This document shows, piece by piece, positions 18,744-27,915 of a stretch of 64,000 nt of DNA. The first letter of the stretch is position 1. Each line of letters opens with the position of its first letter. The DNA comes from Pseudomonas sp. Irchel 3E20. Lineage in GTDB: Bacteria; Pseudomonadota; Gammaproteobacteria; Pseudomonadales; Pseudomonadaceae. The position numbers and the translations under genes are program-made. The notes under the pieces are model-generated. The model worked only from the letters and a program-made list of their open reading frames with translations. It ran no database searches and was not told the origin of the DNA. The DNA lies in contig NZ_FYEE01000016.1 of assembly GCF_900187645.1 (NCBI RefSeq), forward strand, positions 1 to 64,000. Reading direction: 5' to 3'.

Positions 18744-20207
18744 TTGAAAGCCCTCGACGAACTGACCTTCGACAACCGCTTCGCCCGCCTGGGTGACGCC
18801 TTCTCGACCCATGTACTGCCCGAGCCCATCGACGACCCGCGCCTGGTGGTGGCAAGCCCCGCCGCCATGGCCCTGCTCGACCTCGACCCGGCGCAGGCCG
18901 ACACCCCGATGTTTGCCCAACTGTTCGGCGGCCACAAACTGTGGGCCGAGGCGCAACCGCGGGCGATGGTCTATTCCGGGCATCAGTTCGGCAGCTACAA
19001 CCCGCAACTGGGGGACGGCCGCGGCCTGCTGCTGGGGGAGGTCTGCAACGCAGCGGGCGAGCACTGGGACCTGCATCTCAAAGGCGCAGGGCAAACGCCC
19101 TACTCGCGCATGGGCGATGGCCGCGCCGTGCTGCGCTCTTCAATCCGCGAATTTCTCGCCAGCGAAGCCCTGCATGCCCTGGGTATTCCCACCTCGCGGG
19201 CGCTGTGCGTGATCGGCTCCAGCACCCCGGTGTGGCGCGAAAAACAGGAGCGCGCCGCCATGGTCCTGCGCCTGGCGCCCAGCCATGTGCGCTTTGGCCA
19301 CTTCGAGTATTTCTACTACACAAAACGTACTGATGAGCACACCGCCCTGGCCGAACACGTGCTGGCCGCGCATTTCCCTCAGTGCCGCGAGCAGCCGCAG
19401 CCGTACCTGGCGATGTTCCGCGAGATCGTCGAGCGCAACGCCGAACTGATCGCCAAGTGGCAGGCCTATGGCTTCTGCCATGGGGTGATGAACACCGACA
19501 ACATGTCGATCCTGGGTATCACCTTCGACTTCGGCCCGTTCGCCTTCCTCGACGACTTCGACGCCAACTTCATCTGCAACCACTCCGACGACCGTGGCCG
19601 CTACGCCTTCAGCAACCAGGTGCCCATCGGCCAATGGAACCTCAGCGCCCTGGCCCAAGCCCTGACGCCGCTGATCGAGGTCGAAGCCTTGCGCGAAACC
19701 CTGGGGCTGTTCCTGCCGCTGTACCAGGCCCACTACCTGGACCTGATGCGCCGGCGCCTGGGCTTGACCCGCGCCGAAGACAGCGACGCGAAACTGATCG
19801 AGCACCTGCTGCAACTGATGCAAAGCGGCGGCATCGACTACAGCCTGTTTTTCCGCCGCCTCGGCGATGAGCCCGCCGAACAAGCCGTGGCGCGCCTGCG
19901 CGATGACTTCATCGACCGCCCGGGCTTCGACGCCTGGGCCGCGCACTACACCGCCCGCGTCGCCCGCGACGGCGAGCCACGGCAAGACCTGCGCCGCAAG
20001 CGCATGCACGCCGTCAACCCGCTGTACATCCTGCGTAACTACCTGGCGCAACACGCCATCGATGCCGCCGAAAACGGCGATTACAGCGTCGTGCGCCAAT
20101 TGCACCAGGTGTTGAGCCAACCCTTTGACGAACAACCGGGCATGGCCGCCTACGCACAGCGCCCACCGGAGTGGGGCAAGCACCTGGAGATCAGTTGTTC
20201 GTCCTAG
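18744..20207 (+). CDS. selO: Protein adenylyltransferase SelO (YdiU)
   Basis: 487 residues, the full family length. SelO is a kinase-fold enzyme that transfers AMP from ATP to hydroxyl side chains of proteins and is tied to the oxidative-stress response. Family blocks: YSGHQFGSYNPQLGDGRG, then LKGAGQTPYSRMGDGRAVLR (nucleotide-binding loop with its Lys) and HGVMNTDNMSILGITFDFGP, which holds the Asn and Asp metal ligands in the flipped kinase arrangement. The C-terminal Cys pair of longer SelO proteins is represented only by the end EISCSS. The start is TTG at 18744, 7 nt after GGAG; the nearby ATG at 18737 is out of frame. Confidence 0.95.
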   Translation: MKALDELTFDNRFARLGDAFSTHVLPEPIDDPRLVVASPAAMALLDLDPAQADTPMFAQLFGGHKLWAEAQPRAMVYSGHQFGSYNPQLGDGRGLLLGEVCNAAGEHWDLHLKGAGQTPYSRMGDGRAVLRSSIREFLASEALHALGIPTSRALCVIGSSTPVWREKQERAAMVLRLAPSHVRFGHFEYFYYTKRTDEHTALAEHVLAAHFPQCREQPQPYLAMFREIVERNAELIAKWQAYGFCHGVMNTDNMSILGITFDFGPFAFLDDFDANFICNHSDDRGRYAFSNQVPIGQWNLSALAQALTPLIEVEALRETLGLFLPLYQAHYLDLMRRRLGLTRAEDSDAKLIEHLLQLMQSGGIDYSLFFRRLGDEPAEQAVARLRDDFIDRPGFDAWAAHYTARVARDGEPRQDLRRKRMHAVNPLYILRNYLAQHAIDAAENGDYSVVRQLHQVLSQPFDEQPGMAAYAQRPPEWGKHLEISCSS

Positions 20208-20273
20208 GCACCTGCAACATTTGTGTCATACGCGCTGGTTAAGGTGACTGCAAAAACCTGCAGGGAGCCTGAT

Positions 20274-22175
20274 GTGAACCTATTAGAAGACAACCAACCC
20301 ACCGACCTCGAAACCCTGGTGGGCATGAGCCGGCGTGGCTTTATCAGCGCCGGCGCCCTGTGTGGCGCGGCGATGTTTTTGGGCGGCAACCTGCTCAGCC
20401 GCAGCGCCCTAGCCATCGGCGCCAGCAGCGGCACCAGCCCTCTGCTCGGGTTTGCCAGCATCGCCGCCGCCACCACCGACACCATCAGCCTGCCCGCCGG
20501 CTACAGCGCCAAGGTCCTCATCAGTTGGGGCCAACCGCTGCACCAGGGCGGCCCGGCCTTCGACCCCAGCGGCAATGGCACGGCCAAGGCCCAGGAGCTG
20601 CAATTTGGCGACAACAACGACGGCATGAGCCTGTTCGCCTTCCCCGACGACCCCAACCGCGCGCTGATGGCGATCAACAACGAATACACCAACTACCGCT
20701 ACCTCTACCCCCACGGCGGCATGCCGCAATCGGCCGAGGACGTGCACAAGGCCCAGGCCTGCGAAGGCGTCTCGGTGATTGAAGTGCAGCGCCGCGACGG
20801 CCACTGGCAGTTCGTCCAGGGTTCGCGCTACAACCGCCGCATCCACGGCAACGCGCCGATCCGCGTCGGCGGCCCGGCGGCCGGCCACGCGCTGCTCAAA
20901 ACCAGCGCCGACCCCAGCGGCAAACTTGTGCTGGGCACCTTCCAGAACTGCGCCAACGGCAAGACCCCGTGGGGCACGTACCTGACGTGCGAAGAAAACT
21001 TCACCGACTGCTTTGGCAGCAGCAACGCCGAGCAGCACTTGGACGCCGCGCAAAAGCGCTACGGCGCCGTGGCCGCCAGCAAAGAAATCAACTGGCATCA
21101 GCACGACCCGCGTTTTGACCTGGCGAAGAACCCCAACGAACTCAACCGCCATGGCTGGGTGGTGGAAATCGACCCGTTCGACCCGCAATCCACCCCGGTC
21201 AAGCGCACCGCCCTGGGCCGCTTCAAGCATGAAAACGCAGCCCTGGCCGAAACCGGCGACGGCCGCGCCGTGGTGTACATGGGCGACGACGAGCGCGGCG
21301 AGTTCATCTACAAGTTCATCAGCCGCGACAAGATCGACCACAAAAACCCCAAGGCCAACCGCGACCTGCTGGACCACGGCACCCTCTACGTCGCCGTGTT
21401 CGATGGCGGCGACGGCAACGCCGACCACCCCAAGGGCCAGGGCCAGTGGGTGGAGTTGAGCCACGGCAAGAACGGCCTCGACGCCAGTAACGGCTTCGCC
21501 GACCAGGCCCAGGTGCTGATTCATGCGCGCCTGGCCGCCAGCGTGGTCAAGGCCACGCGCATGGACCGCCCGGAATGGATCGTGGTCAGCCCCAAGGACG
21601 GCCAGGTCTATTGCACCCTGACCAACAACGCCAAGCGCGGCGAAGACGGCCAACCGGTGGGCGGCCCCAACCCACGGGAGAAAAACGTCTACGGGCAGAT
21701 CCTGCGCTGGCAGCCTGAGCGCGGCGAACACGGGGCCCCGACCTTTGCCTGGGATCTGTTCGTGGTCGCCGGCAACCCGGTGGTGCACGGCGGCACGGCC
21801 AAGGGTGGCTCGGCCAACATCACCCCACAGAACATGTTCAACAGCCCCGATGGCCTGGGTTTTGACGGTGCCGGGCGGTTGTGGATTCTCACCGACGGCG
21901 ATTCGAGCAACGGCGGCGACTTCGCCGGCATGGGCAACAACCAGATGCTCTGCGCCGACCCGGACAGCGGCGAGATCCGCCGCTTCATGGTCGGCCCGGT
22001 GGGTTGCGAAGTCACCGGCATCAGCTTCGCGCCCGACTTCAAGACCCTGTTCGTGGGCATCCAGCACCCTGGCGAAAACGGCGGTTCGACCTTCCCCGAG
22101 CACCTGCCCAACGGCAAGCCGCGTTCATCGGTGATGGCAATCAGCCGGGAGGATGGCGGGATCGTCGGCGCCTGA
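20274..22175 (+). CDS. Tat-exported PhoX-type phosphatase (DUF839)
   Basis: 633 residues. The GTG start at 20274 has AGGGAG 6 nt upstream; a farther upstream GTG is possible but gives no signal. Residues 18-45 hold a twin-arginine leader, SRRGFISAGALCGAAMFLGG, for folded export to the periplasm. The rest is the DUF839/PhoX beta-propeller: LPAGYSAKVLISWGQPL, the metal-site-like block AINNEYTNYRYLYPHGG, TYLTCEENFTDCFGSSN, and GGSANITPQNMFNSPDGLGF. PhoX proteins are Ca2+/Fe3+-dependent alkaline phosphatases acting on phosphate monoesters. No clear Pho box was found in the 66-bp gap after selO, so phosphate control is unproven. Confidence 0.88.
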   Translation: MNLLEDNQPTDLETLVGMSRRGFISAGALCGAAMFLGGNLLSRSALAIGASSGTSPLLGFASIAAATTDTISLPAGYSAKVLISWGQPLHQGGPAFDPSGNGTAKAQELQFGDNNDGMSLFAFPDDPNRALMAINNEYTNYRYLYPHGGMPQSAEDVHKAQACEGVSVIEVQRRDGHWQFVQGSRYNRRIHGNAPIRVGGPAAGHALLKTSADPSGKLVLGTFQNCANGKTPWGTYLTCEENFTDCFGSSNAEQHLDAAQKRYGAVAASKEINWHQHDPRFDLAKNPNELNRHGWVVEIDPFDPQSTPVKRTALGRFKHENAALAETGDGRAVVYMGDDERGEFIYKFISRDKIDHKNPKANRDLLDHGTLYVAVFDGGDGNADHPKGQGQWVELSHGKNGLDASNGFADQAQVLIHARLAASVVKATRMDRPEWIVVSPKDGQVYCTLTNNAKRGEDGQPVGGPNPREKNVYGQILRWQPERGEHGAPTFAWDLFVVAGNPVVHGGTAKGGSANITPQNMFNSPDGLGFDGAGRLWILTDGDSSNGGDFAGMGNNQMLCADPDSGEIRRFMVGPVGCEVTGISFAPDFKTLFVGIQHPGENGGSTFPEHLPNGKPRSSVMAISREDGGIVGA

Positions 22176-22228
22176 TAAACCGCCATCGCCGGCCCGCCCC
22201 AGCCTTGAATGCTTGGCACCCTTCAAGG

Positions 22229-22256
22229 CTGGGTGCGAGCCTGCTCGCGATAGCGA
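22229..22256. repeat. Single REP element
   Basis: GGGTGCGAGCCTGCTCGCGATAGCG, a degenerate REP of the GTGGGAGCGAGCCTGCTCGCGATAGCG class, in the short gap before srkA. Confidence 0.65.
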
Positions 22257-22330
22257 TCCCCACCTATCTGCGCCCGTCTGCGCTAACATGCCGGGCCGGA
22301 CGCGGCAGCCTGCTGCGCGCAGGAGTCAGC

Positions 22331-23305
22331 ATGGCCCATCCGTTTGAAACCCTTACCCCCGACCTGGTGCTCGATGCCGTTGAAAGCATCGGTTTCCTCA
22401 GCGACGCTCGCGTGCTGGCGCTCAACAGCTACGAAAACCGCGTCTACCAAGTCGGCATCGACGACAGCGAACCGCTGATCGCCAAGTTCTACCGCCCCCA
22501 GCGCTGGACCAACGACGCCATCTTGGAAGAACACCGCTTCACCTTTGAACTGGCCGACTGCGAAGTGCCGGTGGTGGCGCCACTGATCCACAACGGCGAA
22601 AGCCTGTTCGAGCACGCCGGTTTCCGCTTCGCCCTGTTCCCGCGCCGTGGCGGCCGGGCGCCGGAGCCGGGCAACCTCGACCAACTCCATCGCCTCGGCC
22701 AATTGCTGGGGCGCTTGCACGCTGTGGGCGCCACCCGCCCGTTCGAGCACCGCGAAGCGCTGGGCGTGAAGAACTTCGGCCACGACTCGCTCAACACCCT
22801 GCTGGACGGCAACTTCATCCCCAAAAGCCTGCTGCCGGCCTATGAGTCGGTGGCGCGTGACCTGCTCAAGCGCGTGGAAGAGGTGTACAAGGCCACGCCG
22901 CACAAGAACATCCGCATGCACGGCGATTGCCACCCCGGCAACATGATGTGCCGCGACGAGGTGTTCCACATCGTCGACCTCGACGACTGCCGCATGGGCC
23001 CGGCGGTGCAAGACTTGTGGATGATGCTCGCCGGCGACCGTCAGGAATGCCTGGGGCAGCTGTCGGAATTGATGGATGGCTACCAGGAATTCCACGACTT
23101 CGACCCACGCGAACTGGCGCTGATCGAACCTCTGCGCGCCCTGCGCTTGATGCACTACAGCGCCTGGCTGGCGCGGCGCTGGGACGACCCGGCGTTCCCC
23201 CACAGCTTCCCGTGGTTCGGCAGTGAGCGCTATTGGGGCGACCAGGTGCTGGCCCTGCGCGAGCAACTGTCGGCGCTCAATGAAGAGCCGTTGCGCTTGT
23301 TCTGA
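22331..23305 (+). CDS. srkA: Stress-response Ser/Thr kinase SrkA (YihE/RdoA)
   Basis: 324 residues from ATG 22331 behind AGGAG. It is an aminoglycoside-phosphotransferase-fold kinase, with LNSYENRVYQVGIDDSEPLI and the Lys of IAKFYRPQRW in the N-lobe. The catalytic loop is MHGDCHPGNMM and the metal-binding Asp is in FHIVDLDDCRMGPAVQDLW. SrkA phosphorylates Ser/Thr and counteracts stress-induced death in E. coli, where it neighbours dsbA; no dsbA is beside it here. A longer open frame upstream is the out-of-frame shadow of the phosphatase gene and was not used. Confidence 0.92.
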   Translation: MAHPFETLTPDLVLDAVESIGFLSDARVLALNSYENRVYQVGIDDSEPLIAKFYRPQRWTNDAILEEHRFTFELADCEVPVVAPLIHNGESLFEHAGFRFALFPRRGGRAPEPGNLDQLHRLGQLLGRLHAVGATRPFEHREALGVKNFGHDSLNTLLDGNFIPKSLLPAYESVARDLLKRVEEVYKATPHKNIRMHGDCHPGNMMCRDEVFHIVDLDDCRMGPAVQDLWMMLAGDRQECLGQLSELMDGYQEFHDFDPRELALIEPLRALRLMHYSAWLARRWDDPAFPHSFPWFGSERYWGDQVLALREQLSALNEEPLRLF

Positions 23306-23338
23306 ACACCGCGTGGCTACTGAGGTGTGGTGATGCGG

Positions 23339-23422
23339 GTGGGAGTGAGCCTGCTCGCGATGGCGGCCACCACTCCTCCAGCGGCTGGGAGGCCGCCATC
23401 GCGGGCACGCCTGCTCCCACAG
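23339..23422. repeat. Inverted REP pair (REPIN-like)
   Basis: GTGGGAGTGAGCCTGCTCGCGATGGCGG and its inverse GCCGCCATCGCGGGCACGCCTGCTCCCAC are separated by about 25 bp. This is the head-to-head arrangement of REP doublets mobilised by RAYT transposases. No RAYT gene is in the window. Confidence 0.75.
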
Positions 23423-23534
23423 AGGAGGACTGAATGCCTGCCATCGTCGCGAGCCCGCCCCCACAAAAAGCGGCAACCGCGGACAAACCTCCTTACAATC
23501 ACCGCTTTGTTAGTTGCCTAAGCAAGGACTTTGC

Positions 23535-24422
23535 ATGCCAGCCGCCAACCCGCGCCACGGCTACATCTTGGGCCTGAGTGCCTACATCATCTGGGGCCTG
23601 TTCCCGCTTTACTTCAAGGCCATCGCCTCGGTGCCGGCAGTCGAGATCATCATCCACCGGGTGTTGTGGTCGGCGCTGTTCGGCGGCTTGCTGTTGCTGG
23701 TGTGGAAGCACCCCGGTTGGTGGCGCGAACTGCGCGATAACCCGCGGCGCCTGGCGATCCTGGCGCTGAGCGGCACGCTGATCGCGGCGAACTGGCTGAC
23801 CTACGTTTGGTCGGTGAACAGCGGGCACATGGTCGAGGCGAGCCTGGGCTACTACATCAACCCCTTGGTCAATGTACTGCTGGGCATGGTGATCCTGGGC
23901 GAGCGCCTGCGGCGCCTGCAATGGGTCGCGGTGGGGCTGGCGACATTGGGCGTGGCGCAGCAAGTGTGGCAACTGGGCAGCGTGCCGTGGATTTCCCTGG
24001 TGCTGGCGCTGACCTTCGGCTGCTACGGCCTGATCCGCAAACAGGCGCCGGTCAAAGCCCTGCCGGGGCTGGTGGTGGAAACCTGGATGCTGGTGCCGAT
24101 TGCCCTGGGCTGGTTGCTGCTCAACCCCGGCGCCCACAGCGCGCAGATGGCGTTCTGGAGCACCAGCGAAGCCTGGTGGCTGGTGGCGGCCGGGCCGGTG
24201 ACGCTCATCCCGCTGGTGTGCTTCAACGCCGCCGCACGGCACTTGCCTTACACCAGCCTGGGCTTTTTGCAGTACATCGCCCCCACCCTGGTGTTGCTGC
24301 AAGCGGTGCTGTTGTTTGGCGAACACTTGTCGCCCAGCACCCTGGTGGCGTTGGTCTTTATCTGGGCGGCCCTGGTGGTGTACAGCGTCGATATCTGGCT
24401 GAGCATCCGCAAGCGGCGCTGA
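23535..24422 (+). CDS. rarD: RarD-type EamA/DMT membrane transporter
   Basis: 295 residues with ten hydrophobic segments in two EamA repeats. The N-terminus HGYILGLSAYIIWGLFPLYF and the IHRVLWSALFG and VNSGHMVEASLGYYINPLVN blocks are those of RarD. RarD is named from chloramphenicol sensitivity, but its substrate is unknown. ATG 23535 has AAGGAC upstream; an in-frame TTG lies 21 nt earlier. The gene stands alone between a REP pair and a DnaA-box-containing gap. Confidence 0.9.
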   Translation: MPAANPRHGYILGLSAYIIWGLFPLYFKAIASVPAVEIIIHRVLWSALFGGLLLLVWKHPGWWRELRDNPRRLAILALSGTLIAANWLTYVWSVNSGHMVEASLGYYINPLVNVLLGMVILGERLRRLQWVAVGLATLGVAQQVWQLGSVPWISLVLALTFGCYGLIRKQAPVKALPGLVVETWMLVPIALGWLLLNPGAHSAQMAFWSTSEAWWLVAAGPVTLIPLVCFNAAARHLPYTSLGFLQYIAPTLVLLQAVLLFGEHLSPSTLVALVFIWAALVVYSVDIWLSIRKRR

Positions 24423-24446
24423 TCGAAAAACGTACAAACCCTCCCG

Positions 24447-24465
24447 GGCCACGCCTGCCGTGGCC
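24447..24465 (+). terminator. Hairpin after rarD
   Basis: GGCCACG / CGTGGCC with a 5-nt loop, 25 bp after the rarD stop, followed by no T-run. Weak as a terminator. Confidence 0.35.
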
Positions 24466-24485
24466 TGCACGCATCTTTCCCAAGG

Positions 24486-24494
24486 TTATCCACA
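24486..24494 (+). promoter_or_regulatory. DnaA-box match
   Basis: TTATCCACA, a perfect consensus DnaA box, in the rarD / ACT-regulator gap. A near match (TTGTGCACA, 24511-24519) and a second perfect box (24598-24606) follow. Confidence 0.5.
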
Positions 24495-24597
24495 GGCCCA
24501 TCCCCGGCGTTTGTGCACAAGCCGTTGAAACTGCTGGTTTTTTGCTCAATTGCTGAAGCAGCCCGGCCCGCCTGGGCTGGCGGCGAGTCTCTACAGG

Positions 24598-24606
24598 TTA
24601 TCCACA
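24598..24606 (+). promoter_or_regulatory. DnaA-box match
   Basis: A second TTATCCACA, in the same orientation as the box at 24486 and 112 bp away. Both are embedded in the longer shared string GGTTATCCACAGGC. Confidence 0.5.
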
Positions 24607-24642
24607 GGCAGGTGCAAGGTTTCCTTGGATAACCCCCGCCTT

Positions 24643-25161
24643 TCAGCTGTCGCTGCGCAGCACCAGCTCCACCATCAAGTCGTCGGCCAGGGTTTCCAGG
24701 CGTGTTTGCAGCACGTCCAGCGACAGGGTCAACGGCACAGCCAGCAGCGCCTCGGCATGGAACAGCGGCTCGCCGCTCATGGGCGCGGGGCGCACATCGG
24801 TTACCAACCGCTCCAGGTTGACGCCCTGCTCGCTCAACAGCCGCGTGATATCGCGCACGATACCCGGCCGGTCGTTGCCTACCAGTTCCATAGCGATAGG
24901 CTTCCAGGTGCACGACTGTTCGATGCCGCTTTCGGCGATCAGCACCCGGATGCCGTGGGTGGCCAAGCCTTGCAGAGCATCGACCAACGCGTCATAGGCC
25001 TCGGCGGGCACGCCGATGCGCAGGATCCCGGCAAACTGCCCGGCCATGCGCGCCATGCGGCTTTCCAGCCAATTGCCGCCGTGCTCGGCGATGCACTGGG
25101 CGATGTGCTCGACCTGGCCGGGTTTGTCCGGGGCGATCACGGTGAGTACGAGGTGGTCCAT
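24643..25161 (-). CDS. Two-ACT-domain regulator, GcvR-like
   Basis: 172 residues made of two ACT domains. The first is MDHLVLTVIAPDKPGQVEHI, then AQCIAEHGGNWLESRMARMA; the second is KPIAMELVGNDRPGIVRDIT, then RLLSEQGVNLERLVTDVRP. This is the layout of GcvR, the accessory repressor of the glycine-cleavage system that binds GcvA in response to glycine; Pseudomonas genomes carry several such proteins. No DNA-binding domain is present, so any regulation must be through a partner. Its place near C2/glyoxylate metabolism (glcB) is suggestive only. Confidence 0.8.
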   Translation of the reverse strand: MDHLVLTVIAPDKPGQVEHIAQCIAEHGGNWLESRMARMAGQFAGILRIGVPAEAYDALVDALQGLATHGIRVLIAESGIEQSCTWKPIAMELVGNDRPGIVRDITRLLSEQGVNLERLVTDVRPAPMSGEPLFHAEALLAVPLTLSLDVLQTRLETLADDLMVELVLRSDS

Positions 25162-25655
25162 GGCAAAGCCCTCAGGTGATGGATCGAACCAGTATAGGCA
25201 GCGCCCTCGCCTGCCGGAGGCCCATCTGCTGTAGCAAGCGGGCTAGCGCGCTGGCGACGGAGCCTCTGTGGAGCCGGTTAAAAAACATTCTGTGTACTGT
25301 TTTTATATTTATCTGGAACAATTCATCTGTTTTTTGAGAACATCGCCCACCACGGCGTGACCAGACTGCCGACTTAGGTCGCAGAACGACGTATTTAGTC
25401 TAATTTTCACAACCGCAATTCATCATGTAGTATGCCCCGGCGCGCACTACATAACGTTGGATCGATGTCTGCCACGGCGCCATCGCAACCCCGCACGGCA
25501 CTATCGGCAAGGCGTCAAGCCTGTGATTGGAACGAACCAGCCGCCACAGTGATGGCATGTACTGGCACCGGGGTTTGTGGTTTAAATGGCCAGAGGCTTC
25601 ATTGTTTTTTTACAAGAGCTGAAAAGCGAAATAGCTGAGCAGAGTGAGGCAAGCA
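25162..25655. promoter_or_regulatory. glcB upstream region
   Basis: 494 bp without a supported gene. A GTAGCAAGCGGGC repeat lies at 25231-25258, an AT-rich patch at 25278-25330, and an inverted repeat ATGTAGT (25425-25431) / ACTACAT (25446-25452) with a 14-bp spacer. The latter could be an operator for a dimeric regulator of malate synthase. A short plus-strand frame at 25432-25638 has no SD or protein-like composition. Confidence 0.45.
25231..25258. repeat. GTAGCAAGCGGGC-family repeat (partial)
   Basis: GTAGCAAGCGGGCTAGCGCGC: one arm of the same small palindrome found complete at 44465, 46703 and 39556; the second arm is degenerate here. Confidence 0.5.
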
Positions 25656-27833
25656 ATGACTGAACACGTTCAAGTCGGTGGCCTGCAGGTCGCCAAAGTC
25701 CTGTTCGACTTCGTGAATAACGAAGCCATTCCCGGTACCGGCCTCACCGCCGACCAGTTCTGGGCCGGTGCCGACAAGGTCATCCATGACCTGGCACCGA
25801 AGAACAAAGCCCTACTCGCCAAACGCGATGATTTCCAGGCGCGTATCGATGCCTGGCACCAGGCTCATGCCAGCCAGGCCCACGACGCCGTGGCCTACAA
25901 AGCCTTCTTGCAAGACATCGGTTATTTGCTGCCAGAAGCAGCGGATTTCCAGGCGACGACGCAAAACGTCGACGACGAAATCGCCCGCATGGCCGGCCCG
26001 CAACTGGTGGTGCCGGTGATGAACGCCCGCTTCGCCCTCAACGCCTCGAACGCCCGCTGGGGTTCGCTGTATGACGCGCTGTACGGCACCGACGCCATCA
26101 GCGAAGCCGATGGCGCGCAAAAGGGCAAAGGCTACAACAAGGTCCGTGGCGACAAGGTCATCGCCTTCGCCCGCGCCTTCCTCGACGAAGCCGCGCCCCT
26201 GGCCGCTGGCACCCACGTCGATTCCACGGGCTACAAGATTGTGGACGGCAAACTGGTGGTCGCCCTGGTGGGCGGCAGCAACAGTGGCCTGCGCAATGAC
26301 GCGCAACTGATCGGCTACCACGGCGATGCCGCGGCACCGACCGCCGTGCTGCTGAAAAACCACGGCCTGCACTTCGAAATCCAGATCGATGCCAGCACCC
26401 CGGTGGGCCAGACCGATGCCGCCGGTGTCAAAGACATCCTGATGGAAGCCGCGCTGACCACCATCATGGACTGCGAAGACTCCGTCGCCGCCGTCGATGC
26501 CGACGACAAAGTGGTGATCTACCGCAACTGGCTCGGCCTGATGAAGGGCGACCTGGCCGAAGAAGTGGCCAAGGGCGGCCAGACCTTCACCCGCACCATG
26601 AACGCCGACCGCACCTACACCACCCCGGATGGCGGCGAACTGAGCCTGCACGGTCGTTCGCTGTTGTTCGTGCGTAACGTGGGCCACCTGATGACCATCG
26701 ACGCGATCCTCGACAAGGACGGCAACGAAGTCCCCGAGGGCATTCTCGATGGCCTGATGACCAGCCTGGCGGCGATCCACAGCCTCAACGGCAACACCTC
26801 GCGCAAGAACAGCCGCACCGGTTCGGTCTACATCGTCAAACCGAAGATGCACGGCCCGGAAGAAGCCGCGTTCACCAACGAGTTGTTCGGCCGCATCGAA
26901 GACGTGCTGGCCCTGCCACGCAACACCCTCAAAGTCGGGATCATGGACGAGGAGCGCCGTACCACGGTCAACCTCAAGGCCTGCATCAAGGCCGCCAGCG
27001 AGCGCGTGGTGTTTATCAACACCGGGTTCCTGGACCGCACCGGCGATGAAATCCACACCTCCATGGAAGCCGGCGCGATGGTGCGCAAAGCCGCCATGAA
27101 AACCGAGAAGTGGATCGGCGCCTACGAGAACTGGAACGTCGATATCGGCCTGAGCACCGGCCTGCAAGGTCGCGCCCAGATCGGCAAAGGCATGTGGGCC
27201 ATGCCTGACCTGATGGCCGCCATGCTGGAGCAGAAAATCGCCCACCCGCTGGCCGGCGCCAACACCGCGTGGGTACCGTCGCCGACCGCCGCCGCGCTGC
27301 ACGCGCTGCACTACCACAAGGTCGATGTATTCGCCCGCCAGGCCGAACTGGCCAAGCGCGGCCGCGCGTCGGTGGACGACATCCTGACCATCCCGTTGGC
27401 GGGCAATCCCCACTGGTCGGCCGAAGAAGTCCAGAACGAACTGGACAACAACGCCCAAGGCATCCTCGGTTATGTGGTGCGTTGGATCGACCAAGGCGTG
27501 GGTTGCTCCAAGGTGCCGGACATCAACGACATCGGCCTGATGGAAGACCGTGCCACGCTGCGTATCTCCAGCCAGCACATCGCCAACTGGCTGCGTCACG
27601 GCATCGTCACTCAAGCTCAGGTGCTGGAAAGCCTCAAGCGCATGGCCCCAGTGGTAGACCGCCAGAACGCCGGGGACGCGCTGTACCGCCCACTGGCCCC
27701 GAACTTCGACAGCAACATTGCCTTCCAGGCAGCGGTCGAACTGGTGATCGAAGGCACCAAACAGCCCAACGGCTACACGGAGCCGGTGCTGCACCGCCGC
27801 CGCCGTGAGTTCAAGGCTGCCAACGGCCTGTAA
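25656..27833 (+). CDS. glcB: Malate synthase G
   Basis: 725 residues, the normal length of isoform G. It condenses glyoxylate with acetyl-CoA to malate in the glyoxylate/glycolate pathways, in the cytosol, with Mg2+. Seen: LMEAALTTIMDCEDSVAAVD (TIM-barrel start with metal region), HGRSLLFVRNVGHLM with the catalytic Arg, KVGIMDEERRTTVNLKACI with the metal-binding Glu, and INDIGLMEDRATLRISSQHI with the general-base Asp. The start ATG 25656 gives MTEHVQVGGLQVAKVLFDF; an in-frame start 12 nt earlier is less likely. It is single, with its own terminator. Confidence 0.97.
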   Translation: MTEHVQVGGLQVAKVLFDFVNNEAIPGTGLTADQFWAGADKVIHDLAPKNKALLAKRDDFQARIDAWHQAHASQAHDAVAYKAFLQDIGYLLPEAADFQATTQNVDDEIARMAGPQLVVPVMNARFALNASNARWGSLYDALYGTDAISEADGAQKGKGYNKVRGDKVIAFARAFLDEAAPLAAGTHVDSTGYKIVDGKLVVALVGGSNSGLRNDAQLIGYHGDAAAPTAVLLKNHGLHFEIQIDASTPVGQTDAAGVKDILMEAALTTIMDCEDSVAAVDADDKVVIYRNWLGLMKGDLAEEVAKGGQTFTRTMNADRTYTTPDGGELSLHGRSLLFVRNVGHLMTIDAILDKDGNEVPEGILDGLMTSLAAIHSLNGNTSRKNSRTGSVYIVKPKMHGPEEAAFTNELFGRIEDVLALPRNTLKVGIMDEERRTTVNLKACIKAASERVVFINTGFLDRTGDEIHTSMEAGAMVRKAAMKTEKWIGAYENWNVDIGLSTGLQGRAQIGKGMWAMPDLMAAMLEQKIAHPLAGANTAWVPSPTAAALHALHYHKVDVFARQAELAKRGRASVDDILTIPLAGNPHWSAEEVQNELDNNAQGILGYVVRWIDQGVGCSKVPDINDIGLMEDRATLRISSQHIANWLRHGIVTQAQVLESLKRMAPVVDRQNAGDALYRPLAPNFDSNIAFQAAVELVIEGTKQPNGYTEPVLHRRRREFKAANGL

Positions 27834-27849
27834 GCCAACGCCGTAAACC

Positions 27850-27886
27850 ACAAAGCCCCGGCCGCAAGGTCGGGGCTTTGTCGTTT
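27850..27886. terminator. glcB: Rho-independent terminator after glcB
   Basis: CAAAGCCCCG (27851-27860) / CGGGGCTTTG (27871-27880), a perfect 10-bp stem with a 10-nt loop, followed by tcgttt. The A-rich left side lets it serve the convergent response-regulator gene too. Confidence 0.85.
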
Positions 27887-27915
27887 CTGGCACCTGTTCG
27901 TAGGACGCAGGCTGG

